In this document: in pieces, positions 8,249 through 16,069 of the stretch
How positions within the stretch are numbered: position 1 is the stretch's first letter
Layout of the letters: every line of letters begins with the position of its first letter
Assembly (NCBI RefSeq): GCF_013177695.1
Contig: NZ_WOEY01000046.1
Coordinates: 1 to 36,387 of the forward strand
Reading direction: 5' to 3'
Length of the DNA: 36,387 bases
Origin: Paraburkholderia solitsugae
Lineage (GTDB): Bacteria > Pseudomonadota > Gammaproteobacteria > Burkholderiales > Burkholderiaceae
Program-made: the position numbers and the translations under genes
Notes under the pieces: model-generated
Databases searched by the model: none
Told to the model about the DNA's origin: nothing
Seen by the model: the letters and a program-made list of their open reading frames with translations, nothing else

Positions 8249-9001
8249 ATGGAAATCGATTTGAACGCCGACCTCGGCGAAGGTTGCGGCTCCGACGAGG
8301 CGCTGCTCGACCTCGTCAGTTCGGCCAACATCGCGTGCGGCTGGCACGCAGGCGGCGCCAACGCCATGCGCGACTGCGTGCGCTGGGCGGTGCAAAAAGG
8401 CGTGTCGATCGGCGCGCATCCGAGCTTTAACGATCCCGAGAATTTCGGGCGAAAGGAAATGGACCTGCCGGCCAACGATATTTACGCCGGGGTGCTGTAC
8501 CAACTCGGCGCACTGTCGGCGATTGCTCAGGCCGAGGGCGGCCGCATCGCGCACGTCAAGCCGCACGGCGCGCTGTACAACCAGGCCGCGCGCGACGCCA
8601 GGATCGCCGACGCGATCGTGTCGGCGGTTCACGATTTCGACCCGTCGGTGGCGGTGTTCGCGCTCGCCAACAGCGGACTCGTGACAGCTGCACGGCAAGC
8701 GGGCCTGACTGCCGTCGAAGAAGTCTTCGCCGACCGTGGCTATCGCGCCGACGGGTCGCTCGTACCTCGCAAGGAGCCCGGCGCGTTGCTCGACGACGAA
8801 GACGTGGTGCTGGCGCGCACGCTCGCGATGGTGCGCGAGCGCCGCGTGCAAGCCGTCGACGGCCACTGGGTACCGCTCAACGCCCAGACCATCTGCCTTC
8901 ACGGCGACGGCCCGCATGCGCTGGCATTCGCGCGGCGTATCCGCAGCGCGCTACAGGACGCCGGTATTGAAGTTCACGCGGCCGGCGCCGCGAGCGTCTG
9001 A
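8249..9001 (+). CDS. pxpA: 5-oxoprolinase subunit PxpA
   Basis: PxpA (LamB/YcsF family) is the third 5-oxoprolinase subunit and is required with PxpB and PxpC for ATP-dependent opening of the 5-oxoproline ring. The 250-aa protein carries the family signatures: [19 protein letters not shown] at the N-terminus, [11 protein letters not shown] at about residue 28, [23 protein letters not shown] at about 103, and [17 protein letters not shown]. The conserved Asp and His residues of a metal-binding polysaccharide-deacetylase-like fold are present. A GAGGA ribosome binding site precedes the ATG. It closes the pxpBCA operon and is followed 259 bp later by the DUF969/DUF979 membrane pair. Confidence 0.96.
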   Translation: MEIDLNADLGEGCGSDEALLDLVSSANIACGWHAGGANAMRDCVRWAVQKGVSIGAHPSFNDPENFGRKEMDLPANDIYAGVLYQLGALSAIAQAEGGRIAHVKPHGALYNQAARDARIADAIVSAVHDFDPSVAVFALANSGLVTAARQAGLTAVEEVFADRGYRADGSLVPRKEPGALLDDEDVVLARTLAMVRERRVQAVDGHWVPLNAQTICLHGDGPHALAFARRIRSALQDAGIEVHAAGAASV

Positions 9002-9058
9002 TCCGCGCGCCGACTCACGCGCGCCAGACAGCGCGTTTCAACCCTTTGCCAAGCCCTG

Positions 9059-9080
9059 AACGCCCTGCCCCCGGGGCGTT
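9059..9080 (+). terminator. Hairpin after pxpA (partial terminator?)
   Basis: The 7-bp arms AACGCCC and GGGCGTT enclose an 8-nt loop 57 bp after the pxpA stop, with only TTT following. This may attenuate or protect the mRNA end between pxpA and the membrane genes. The rest of 9002-9260 holds no recognisable gene or clear promoter. Confidence 0.35.
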
Positions 9081-9260
9081 TGCCAGGTGCAGGACGCATT
9101 GCAGTACCGCAGTCGATCAGCAGATAAGCAGCAGGTGCAGGTGTAGTCGAAGCAATGCGGCCATCAAGAGCCGTAGCAGCAAGACGGCGCGGGGTCCCCT
9201 CCCGCCGGCCCACGTTAGCCGCCACAAGCGGTGAGGTTGAAACCCTGTTTGGAGATCCAG

Positions 9261-9998
9261 ATGCAGACAACAGTCAGTCTATGGCCGCTCATTGGCGTGG
9301 CCGTCATCATCGTCGGCTTTTTATTACGGTTCAATCCGATGCTGATCGTGGCGGTTGCCGCGATTATCACGGGACTGGCCGCGCACTTCCCGCCTGAAAA
9401 AATTCTCGCTGAGATCGGCACCGGCTTCATCAAGACTCGCAATATTCCGCTGATCATCCTGCTGCCGCTTGCCGTGATCGGTCTGCTCGAGCGGCATGGC
9501 CTGCGCGAGCGCGCGCAAGCGTGGATCGGCGGCATCAAGGCCGCGACCGCCGGACGTCTCCTGATCGTCTATCTGCTGGTGCGCGAACTGACCGCCGCTG
9601 TCGGCCTGACCGGTCTCGGCGGCCATCCGCAGATGGTGCGTCCGCTGATCGCGCCGATGGCCGAAGGCGCCACAGAAACCCGCTTCGGCAAGATCAGCGA
9701 CGCGGTGCGCTTCAAATTGCGCGCGTTCTCGGCCGCGACCGATAACGTCGGCCTGTTCTTCGGCGAAGACATCTTCGTCGCCTTCGGCGCAATCGTGCTG
9801 ATGACGACCTTCCTGAAGGAAGCCGGCATCACCGTCGAGCCGATTCACGTTGCTGTCTGGGGCATCCCGACTGCGATATGCGCGTTCATCATCCACGGCT
9901 TCCGCCTGTATCTGCTGGACCGCTCGCTGGAGCGTGAATTGCGCGGCAATGCGGCCGCCGGTTCGCCGACGCAGCCGGCCGCGGGAGACAAAGCATGA
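9261..9998 (+). CDS. DUF969 family membrane protein
   Basis: This 245-aa integral membrane protein belongs to DUF969. Hydrophobic segments occur at about 7-24 (LIGVAVIIVGFLLRF), 29-46, 62-80 (NIPLIILLPLAVIGLL), 100-113, 170-190 and 200-218. The loop SAATDNVGLFFGEDIFVAFGAI and the motif LTAAVGLTGLGGHPQMVRPL look conserved and include polar residues near the membrane. I chose the ATG at 9261 for its GGAG ribosome binding site 6 nt upstream and because the extra 10 upstream codons look non-coding. It overlaps the DUF979 gene by 4 bp. The function is not established. The position after pxpBCA suggests the pair moves 5-oxoproline or a related acid; that is inference. Confidence 0.88.
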   Translation: MQTTVSLWPLIGVAVIIVGFLLRFNPMLIVAVAAIITGLAAHFPPEKILAEIGTGFIKTRNIPLIILLPLAVIGLLERHGLRERAQAWIGGIKAATAGRLLIVYLLVRELTAAVGLTGLGGHPQMVRPLIAPMAEGATETRFGKISDAVRFKLRAFSAATDNVGLFFGEDIFVAFGAIVLMTTFLKEAGITVEPIHVAVWGIPTAICAFIIHGFRLYLLDRSLERELRGNAAAGSPTQPAAGDKA

Positions 9999-10951
9999 CG
10001 TTCACGATTACCTATCTCTTCTGGCTGCTGGGTGTGGTGCTGCTCGTCATCGGCGGCATGATCGTCACGGACAAGGAACATCCACGCCGTTTCACCGCCG
10101 GTGGTTTCTGGATTCTCTACGCGCTGATCTTCCTGATCGGTGACAAGCTGCCACCCTCTGTGGTCGGCGTGCTCGTGATCGTGATGGCGCTGATTGCGGG
10201 CTTTGGCGGTGTGACCGCGGCCAAGCCGAAGGTGCTTTCGCTGGAGGCGCGCAAGGCTAGCGCCGCGCGTCTGGGCAACAAGCTGTTCGTGCCCGCGCTG
10301 ACGATTCCGGTCGTCACCGTGATCATCACCTTGTCGGCCAGCCATCTGATCTTTGGCGGCACGCCGCTGATCGAAAAGGCCAACGTCACGTTGATCGGCT
10401 TCGGGATCGGCTGCGTGATCGCACTGGCGATTGCCTGCGTGCTGACGCGTGACACCGTCGGCCAATCGATGAAGGAAGCGCGCCGCCTGGTCGACGCGTT
10501 GTCATGGGCCGCAGTGCTGCCGCAGATGCTCGGCATGCTCGGCCTCGTATTCTCCGACGCCGGCGTCGGCAAGGCCGTCGCTCACGTGACCACGGCCTAT
10601 ATCAGCCTCGACTACCGCTTCATCGCGGTGGCCGTGTACTGCATCGGCATGGCGCTGTTCACGATGGTGATGGGCAACGGCTTCGCCGCGTTTCCGGTGA
10701 TGACGGGCGGCGTCGGCGTGCCGATCCTGGTCGGTGTGTTTCACGGCAATCCGGCTGTGATGGTCGCGATCGGCATGTTCAGTGGCTACTGCGGCACGCT
10801 CATGACACCGATGGCCGCGAACTTCAACATGGTGCCGGCAGCATTGCTGGAATTGCCGGATAAGAACGCCGTGATCAAGGTGCAGGTGCCCACCGCGCTC
10901 ACCTTGCTCGTCGTGAATATTTTCCTGCTGAATTTCTTGATGTTCTTGTAG
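9995..10951 (+). CDS. DUF979 family membrane protein
   Basis: This 318-aa polytopic membrane protein of family DUF979 is almost always found beside a DUF969 gene. About eight to nine hydrophobic segments can be seen, e.g. TYLFWLLGVVLLVIGGMIV (5-23), FWILYALIFLIG, VVGVLVIVMALIAGFGGV, LFVPALTIPVVTVIITL, LIGFGIGCVIALAIACVL and the C-terminal ALTLLVVNIFLLNFLMFL. A glycine-rich stretch (MGNGFAAFPVMTGGVGVPIL) and CGTLMTPMAANFNMVPAALLE resemble the discontinuous-helix loops of ion-coupled carboxylate transporters, but I cannot place it in a transporter family with certainty. The 4-bp ATGA overlap with DUF969 implies coupled synthesis and a two-subunit membrane complex. Confidence 0.88.
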   Translation: MTFTITYLFWLLGVVLLVIGGMIVTDKEHPRRFTAGGFWILYALIFLIGDKLPPSVVGVLVIVMALIAGFGGVTAAKPKVLSLEARKASAARLGNKLFVPALTIPVVTVIITLSASHLIFGGTPLIEKANVTLIGFGIGCVIALAIACVLTRDTVGQSMKEARRLVDALSWAAVLPQMLGMLGLVFSDAGVGKAVAHVTTAYISLDYRFIAVAVYCIGMALFTMVMGNGFAAFPVMTGGVGVPILVGVFHGNPAVMVAIGMFSGYCGTLMTPMAANFNMVPAALLELPDKNAVIKVQVPTALTLLVVNIFLLNFLMFL

Positions 10952-11227
10952 GAAGCTTGACTCACCGCTTCGGCAAGCGTAGACGAACAACGCGTTCGAA
11001 TAGGTGGGCTGAAGCGGCGGTGCGCGCCAAGTGCCGATCGGTAAGGGGCAATCGCGCGACGCTCATGAACCGGTCAGGCGCGTCTGCCCCCGGGTAAACA
11101 GACGTCGCTGATTTAGGATGCGTCCGATCGTCAGGAAGGGTTTAGGAACATAAGCTCGTGGGTGGTCTCCTATCCACATGCGCCGGCGCGCGCAACGCGT
11201 GCCACCGGCGTCCTCCAGCAGGTTCTC

Positions 11228-13033
11228 ATGGAACACCCATCCCATCCCGACAGCGCGCGCGCCAAGGCGCCCCCCTCCACCTATCTCGCCTCGCTCATCA
11301 ACGCCGCGCTCGAAGCGCATCAAGCCGGCCGGTTCAATGACGCCGAGCCCTTCTACCGCGAAGCCCTCGCGCTCGATCCCGCGCATGCCGAAGCGTTGCA
11401 CTACTTCGGCGTGCTGCAACATCAGCGCGGCGACCACGTCTTCGCAGCCGAGTTGATGAGCGAAGCGCTCAAACTCGATCGCACCGACGCCGTCTGCTGG
11501 AGCAACCGCGGCCTCGTGGCTGCCGCGCTCGGCCATCCCCAGGAAGCCATGATCTGCTATGACCAGGCGTTGCAGTTGGAGCCTGATTTCGCCGACGCAC
11601 GCAACAACTTCGGGGTCGCACTGCAAGCGCAAGGTGCGTTTGACGAAGCGATCGGGCAGTATCGGCTGGCGTTGGCGGTGAATCCGTCTCTGGTCGACAC
11701 GCATCTGAACCTCGGTACGGCGTTGAACAAGCTGGGCCGCTACGATGAAGCGCTGGTCTGCTATCAACACGCGATGGCGCTCGATCCGCACTCGGCGGAA
11801 GCGCATTTCAATGCGGGCAATGCGTACAACGCGCAAGGCGAGCACGTTGCGGCCATCGCCAGTTTCGAACGGGCACTGGCATTGCGCGGCGACTATGCCG
11901 AGGCGCACATCAACCTGGGCAGTCTGATCGGCAAGCTCGGCGACTACGCCGGCGCAGAATCGCAGTACCGGCATGCGGTCGCACTCAAGCCGAACCCCAC
12001 GAATCTGGTTTGCCTCGCTGGATCGCTCGGCGCGCAAGGCCGCCTGGACGAAGAGGAAGGGTTTTATCGCCATGCGCTGGCGCTCGATCCCCACTATGCG
12101 GATGCGCACCAGGGCCTCGCGTGGCTGCTGCTCAAACGCGGCGATTACAAGCAAGGCTGGGCCGAGTATGCAATGCGCTGGCGCAAGACCGATTACGAGG
12201 CGATCGCCATTCCGGATGTTGCCGAGTGGCATGGCGAACCGCTCGACGGGCGTCGTCTGCTGCTGGTCGGCGAACAGGGTTTCGGCGACCATTTCCAGTT
12301 CCTGCGCTATGCGCGCGTGCTCGAACAACTCGGCGCCACGGTCGATCTCTGCGTGCGCAAGCCGATGCTGCCGCTAGTTGAGCGCATACCCGGCGTCCAC
12401 CGCGCGTTCAGTGGCAAGCCCGACGGCGAGTACGATTTCTGGGTGCCGATGATGAGCGTGCCGTCGTGCATCGGCACCGACCTGTCAACCATTCCGGCTG
12501 AAGTGCCCTACCTGTTCGCCGACAAAGCAAACATCAAGGCGTGGCGCAAACGGATTGGCGCAGGCACAAAATCAAAACGCAAAGTGGGTCTAGTTTGGGC
12601 CGGCAGCCCAACGTTTGGCAACGACCGCTACCGGTCGATCGCGCTGACGGACCTAAGCGCGCTAAGCAAGGTGGAGACCGTCGCCTGGTACGCACTGCAA
12701 AAAGGCCCAGCGCATGCGCAGTTGGCCAATGCCCCGGAAGCTTTCCGCGCCCACGATTTCACCGCCGATCTGAACAGCTTCGACGACACCGCCGCGCTCA
12801 TCATGAATCTCGACCTGGTGATCGCCGTGGACACTGGCGTGGCGCACCTGGCGGCCGCACTGGGCAAGCCGGTGTGGGTACTGTTGCCCTCCAACTCGGA
12901 CTGGCGCTGGCTCGAAGATCGCAGCGATTCGCCGTGGTATCCGGCGATGAAATTGTTCCGGCAGACGAGGTTGGGCGATTGGGCGCCGGTGGTCAAACGT
13001 GTATCGGAAGAACTACGCGACGGCGGTCTATAA
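11228..13033 (+). CDS. TPR protein with GT9-like glycosyltransferase domain
   Basis: This is a 601-aa two-part protein. Residues about 20-330 hold nine tetratricopeptide repeats, each about 34 residues, with cores such as RNNFGVALQAQGAFDEAIGQY and HLNLGTALNKLGRYDEALVCY. The C-terminal part (about 350-595) resembles the heptosyltransferase-like GT9 fold: GRRLLLVGEQGFGDHFQFLRYA, VGLVWAGSPTFGNDRYRSI, and the sugar-nucleotide-binding-type DLVIAVDTGVAHLAAALGKPVWVLL. No signal peptide is seen. Donor and acceptor are unknown; such proteins may glycosylate proteins or cell-surface material. I chose the ATG at 11228, 18 residues ahead of the first repeat; a GTG at 11162 would add 22 residues. It is a single-gene unit with its own hairpin terminator. 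Confidence 0.85.
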   Translation: MEHPSHPDSARAKAPPSTYLASLINAALEAHQAGRFNDAEPFYREALALDPAHAEALHYFGVLQHQRGDHVFAAELMSEALKLDRTDAVCWSNRGLVAAALGHPQEAMICYDQALQLEPDFADARNNFGVALQAQGAFDEAIGQYRLALAVNPSLVDTHLNLGTALNKLGRYDEALVCYQHAMALDPHSAEAHFNAGNAYNAQGEHVAAIASFERALALRGDYAEAHINLGSLIGKLGDYAGAESQYRHAVALKPNPTNLVCLAGSLGAQGRLDEEEGFYRHALALDPHYADAHQGLAWLLLKRGDYKQGWAEYAMRWRKTDYEAIAIPDVAEWHGEPLDGRRLLLVGEQGFGDHFQFLRYARVLEQLGATVDLCVRKPMLPLVERIPGVHRAFSGKPDGEYDFWVPMMSVPSCIGTDLSTIPAEVPYLFADKANIKAWRKRIGAGTKSKRKVGLVWAGSPTFGNDRYRSIALTDLSALSKVETVAWYALQKGPAHAQLANAPEAFRAHDFTADLNSFDDTAALIMNLDLVIAVDTGVAHLAAALGKPVWVLLPSNSDWRWLEDRSDSPWYPAMKLFRQTRLGDWAPVVKRVSEELRDGGL

Positions 13034-13039
13034 AACGTA

Positions 13040-13072
13040 CGCTGCGCAGATTTCAGGCGTTTCTGCGCAGCG
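13040..13072. terminator. Bidirectional hairpin terminator between TPR gene and brnA
   Basis: Perfect 11-bp arms (13040-13050 and 13062-13072) enclose an 11-nt loop in the 85-bp gap between the stops of the convergent TPR and brnA genes. On the minus strand GTACGTTTTAT follows, and on the plus strand GCCTTCTTA. This placement and strength fit a shared terminator. Confidence 0.65.
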
Positions 13073-13118
13073 CCTTCTTAACTCCTTCATGCGCAAACAG
13101 GATGCGCGACTCCGCGCC

Positions 13119-13376
13119 TTAAGGACGACGACGCTGCTGCGCCAGCATGTAGGCGCGCAACAACTTGTTGATGCGCGTCTGATAGCCCGCTCCCTGCTCT
13201 TTGAACCAGTTCAGCACATCCGCATCCAGGCGCATTGTCACAGCCTGTTTCGGCGGAACGTGCAGCTCAGCGCGGTCAAAAAAATCGTCGCCCAATTCGG
13301 GCACGTCGCTCGTATCGATTTGCGCGTCGCCTGCCTTTGCAAGTCGCTTCCAGTCGGTTCCTGATGTTTTACCCAT
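13119..13376 (-). CDS. brnA: BrnA-family antitoxin
   Basis: BrnA is the antitoxin of the type II BrnT/BrnA system. It binds and neutralises the BrnT ribonuclease and represses the operon through its DNA-binding C-terminus. The 85-aa protein has the family layout: an acidic linker (DTSDVPELGDDFFDRAEL), then VPPKQAVTMRLDADVLNWFKEQGAGYQTRINKLLRAYM, a ribbon-helix-helix-type domain. I chose the ATG at 13376, with AGAGG upstream; a TTG 11 codons earlier is possible. The reading frame is intact, while the toxin gene just upstream (51-bp gap) is frameshifted, so this may be a solitary antitoxin. Confidence 0.9.
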   Translation of the reverse strand: MGKTSGTDWKRLAKAGDAQIDTSDVPELGDDFFDRAELHVPPKQAVTMRLDADVLNWFKEQGAGYQTRINKLLRAYMLAQQRRRP

Positions 13377-13427
13377 AATTTCGCCTCTGCTCGTTTTCGC
13401 CCACTCCAACGCTACCCACGGTGCCAG

Positions 13428-13705
13428 TCAATTCCAGACGCTGTCCTTATAGCGTTTCACCTCGTGCCTTGTCGCCTTGCGGGCCGAAATGATACGGATC
13501 ACATCTGCACTGCGTTCGACGTACACCACCACACCGACGATGGCGGCCATCCAGCCTAGCGCGACCCAGCGATCCTACCGTAGTCTTCCCGCTGGTCCAT
13601 CGCCGTCAGCACGGGATGATCGAACACGTCGACAGCATCCCTGAAGTCGATGCCATGCTTATGGATGTTGATCTGATTCTTGACTTCATCCCATTCAAAC
13701 TGCAC
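13428..13705 (-). pseudogene. brnT: brnT toxin gene, inactivated by a one-base frameshift
   Basis: BrnT is a small RNase toxin. Reading from GTG at 13705 gives MQFEWDEVKNQINIHKHG followed by DFRDAVDVFDHPVLTAMDQREDYG, a normal BrnT N-terminus. The frame then runs into a stop within 8 codons. Shifting one base at about 13574-13579 restores GWMAAIVGVVVYVERSADV and IRIISARKATRHEVKRYK, ending at TGA 13428. With one base restored inside GGT-AGG the product is a 92-aa BrnT of normal length, with ...DYGEDRWVALGWM... across the repair. The gene therefore looks inactivated by a single deletion, unless the base was lost in sequencing. brnA follows after 51 bp. Confidence 0.85.
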
Positions 13706-13719
13706 ACAGCACCTGTATT

Positions 13720-13740
13720 GACGTCTGTACATACATCATA
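13720..13740 (-). promoter_or_regulatory. Candidate brnTA operator and -10
   Basis: An 18-bp near-palindrome centred on TGTACA (13720-13737, 14 of 18 positions symmetric) overlaps a TATGAT -10 hexamer (13740-13735, minus strand), 30 bp ahead of the brnT GTG. This is where a BrnA autoregulatory operator would be expected. The -35 is poor, so the call is tentative. The rest of the gap up to 13905 holds nothing recognisable. Confidence 0.35.
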
Positions 13741-13905
13741 GCACGCACAGGCGGCTATGGCCGCGTGTGCCGCGAGCAGTTTTGCGGCGCACGTCAGCAT
13801 CGGACTGGTGGTCCCAATACCGGTTCCTATTCTGGCCGGACGGCCTACCCCGGTTAAGACTGTGATCAGCCACATCGCACGTCTCGCGTCAGACTGGGAT
13901 CTGAC

Positions 13906-15057
13906 TCACCCCGCATCCACCACAAACCCATGCTGCCGCAAAAGCTGTAGCACGCCTTTGCGGCCGCCTAGGTGCAACGCGCCGATCGCTACGAATACCG
14001 GTTTGTTCGGTGCGGCAATCAGCAGCATCCGCGACACGAAGCGTCGGTTGCGTTCGTACACGATCCTGTTGTCTATCTGATCGGAGATGCGTTTGTCGCG
14101 CGCCAACGTTTCGGACTTCGCGGCCTGCCAGGCCGCAATCGCGTCGGCATCCCCGACTCGCCACAGCCGATGCAAGGTCTTCACATCGTCGACGTTTTGC
14201 TCAGGCGTCTGCACCAGGTCCTGTGCGAGCATTTCACGCTGCTGCGCGAGCGTGAGTCCGGTGAACGCGCGCATCTGCTGTGGCAAGGTCTCAAGGCCGA
14301 CGATCTTGCCGCGCGTCCTGATATAGACGTTCTGCAGCTGGGCTTCCGTGCCGTACTCGGTTTGCAATCCGGCACTTAACGAGTCATAGGTTTCCACCAC
14401 CAGCGAAGCGAGCCACGGCCGCATCTTCTTGATTTCATCCAGCGCCGCGGGATTGCCGCGCAGGCGGAAGGCCAGCTTGCGCCACAACGGATCGGGCAGC
14501 AGGCCCGGTAGACAGTCGCGCCGGCAGATACCGTACTTGGACACGTCGTCTTGCGAGACCAGCAGTTCATCGGGTGAGAGTTCGAGTGCCAGCGTCGGCG
14601 AGGCAACCAGGGCACCGAGAATCGGCGCGCGGAACGGTTGCGTGGCCGGATAGTCGGCGGGATCGCCGACGTGCAACGTGCCGAGCACGTAGATGGTCGT
14701 GGTGCCGCGTGTCGCGACATAGAACGGCATACGCGCCGGTTGCGCGCGCACCGGGCCGCTCGCCGTGGTGCCCGGCGTAGCGGGCGGCGGATTGAAGCCC
14801 GGCAAGGTGGCGCGCGGCGGCGGCGGCAGATTGGGCACCGGCATCGCCGGCCGCCCCGCCTGAGCGGGCGTATTGGCGGCCGCCCCAGCGGCATGCGCGA
14901 CGCCGATCGGCCCCGCGTTCAGGTGAAAAACAGAACAAATGCCGAGGAGCGCGGCACCGGTCAGTGCACGCGCTCCCCAGCGCCACGCGAAAGCTGCGTG
15001 GCAGCCGCCATCACGCAAGCGGCGCGTAAGACGACGCGCCGCCATTGCATCAGGCAT
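13906..15057 (-). CDS. TraB/GumN family protein, exported
   Basis: This 383-aa protein has an N-terminal hydrophobic segment (ARALTGAALLGICSVFHL) suggesting a signal sequence or anchor. A proline/alanine-rich linker follows (about 55-110). The TraB/GumN domain starts at PFYVATRGTTTIYVLGTLHVGDPADYP, with the conserved GTLHVG motif near the start and FVAIGALHLGGRKGVLQLLRQHGF at the end, where the paired G-x-x-H motifs are thought to form a Tiki-like metallopeptidase site. Two cysteines occur in YGICRRDCLPGLL. The substrate is unknown. It overlaps the dppF stop by 8 bp if started at 15057 (an ATG at 15045 is also possible), so it is the last gene of the dpp unit. Confidence 0.85.
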   Translation of the reverse strand: MPDAMAARRLTRRLRDGGCHAAFAWRWGARALTGAALLGICSVFHLNAGPIGVAHAAGAAANTPAQAGRPAMPVPNLPPPPRATLPGFNPPPATPGTTASGPVRAQPARMPFYVATRGTTTIYVLGTLHVGDPADYPATQPFRAPILGALVASPTLALELSPDELLVSQDDVSKYGICRRDCLPGLLPDPLWRKLAFRLRGNPAALDEIKKMRPWLASLVVETYDSLSAGLQTEYGTEAQLQNVYIRTRGKIVGLETLPQQMRAFTGLTLAQQREMLAQDLVQTPEQNVDDVKTLHRLWRVGDADAIAAWQAAKSETLARDKRISDQIDNRIVYERNRRFVSRMLLIAAPNKPVFVAIGALHLGGRKGVLQLLRQHGFVVDAG

Positions 15058-16069
15058 CCATGTCCCCCACCTCCTCGGCGCGGTGACACGACACCTGACG
15101 GCCATCCACTTCACGCAACTTCGGTTCTTCGCTGCGGCACCGGTCGATCGCGTACGGGCAGCGCTGATGGAACGTGCAACCCGACGGCGGATGCAGCGGC
15201 GACGGCATTTCGCCTTGCAGCTTGATCTTGATGGTGCGATCCGCTTCGAAGATCGAAGGCGTGGCCGACATCAGCGCACGCGTGTACGGATGACGCGGGT
15301 TCGAGAAAATCCGCTTCTTGTCGCCGAGCTCCGCCACACCGCCGAAGTACATCACCATCACATCGTCGGCGATGTGCTCCACCACCGACAGGTTGTGCGA
15401 GATGAACACGTAGCTGGTCTTGAACTGCTCCTGCAGGTCCATGAACAGATTGAGAATCTGCGCCTGGATCGACACGTCGAGCGCTGACACCGGTTCATCG
15501 GCGACCACGATCTGCGGATCGAGGATCATCGCCCGCGCAATGGCCACGCGCTGCCGTTGACCGCCCGAGAACATATGCGGATAGCGTTTGGCATGCTCCG
15601 GACGCAGACCCACCGTGCGCATCATCTGCGCGATCCGTTCGGCGCGTTCGGTCGTGCTCAGTTGCGTATTGATAGCGAGCGGTTCGCTGAGCGTCTGCTC
15701 GACCGTCTTGCGCGGGTTCAGCGAGGCAAACGGATTCTGAAACACCATCTGCACGCGCCGCCGCAGCGCTGCGATCTTCGCGTGATCGGCGCCCGCCACG
15801 TCTTCACCGTCGATCAACAGGCGGCCCGCGCTGGGTGCTTCGATCATGGTGAGTTGACGTGCGAGCGTCGATTTGCCGCAGCCCGATTCGCCGACCACCG
15901 CCAGGGTCTTACCGCGCTCGAGCGCGAACGAGACACCGTTGAGCGCCTTCACCGTGCCGGACGCGAACATCCCGCGCTTGACCGTGTAGTAACGCGCGAG
16001 CTTGTCGGCAACCAGCACGTGATCGCCCGCATGGTCCGACTGGCGCCGAGGTTCGAATACTGCGTTCAT
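15050..16069 (-). CDS. dppF: Dipeptide ABC transporter ATP-binding protein DppF
   Basis: DppF is one of two ATPases powering dipeptide import across the inner membrane. The 339-aa protein has Walker A (GESGCGKST) at about residue 60, a Q-loop ([15 protein letters not shown]), the ABC signature ([14 protein letters not shown]), Walker B ([12 protein letters not shown]) and the switch His (FISHN). The C-terminal oligopeptide/dipeptide extension contains [14 protein letters not shown], with the cysteine cluster typical of DppF/OppF. GGAGG lies 7 nt upstream of the ATG. The start overlaps the dppD stop by 4 bp (ATGA), fitting coupled synthesis of the two ATPases. Confidence 0.95.
   Translation of the reverse strand: MNAVFEPRRQSDHAGDHVLVADKLARYYTVKRGMFASGTVKALNGVSFALERGKTLAVVGESGCGKSTLARQLTMIEAPSAGRLLIDGEDVAGADHAKIAALRRRVQMVFQNPFASLNPRKTVEQTLSEPLAINTQLSTTERAERIAQMMRTVGLRPEHAKRYPHMFSGGQRQRVAIARAMILDPQIVVADEPVSALDVSIQAQILNLFMDLQEQFKTSYVFISHNLSVVEHIADDVMVMYFGGVAELGDKKRIFSNPRHPYTRALMSATPSIFEADRTIKIKLQGEMPSPLHPPSGCTFHQRCPYAIDRCRSEEPKLREVDGRQVSCHRAEEVGDMDA

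Noticed and set aside
11063..12328. A 421-aa minus-strand frame
   Set aside because: Shadow of the TPR gene; composition is biased and no motif is seen.
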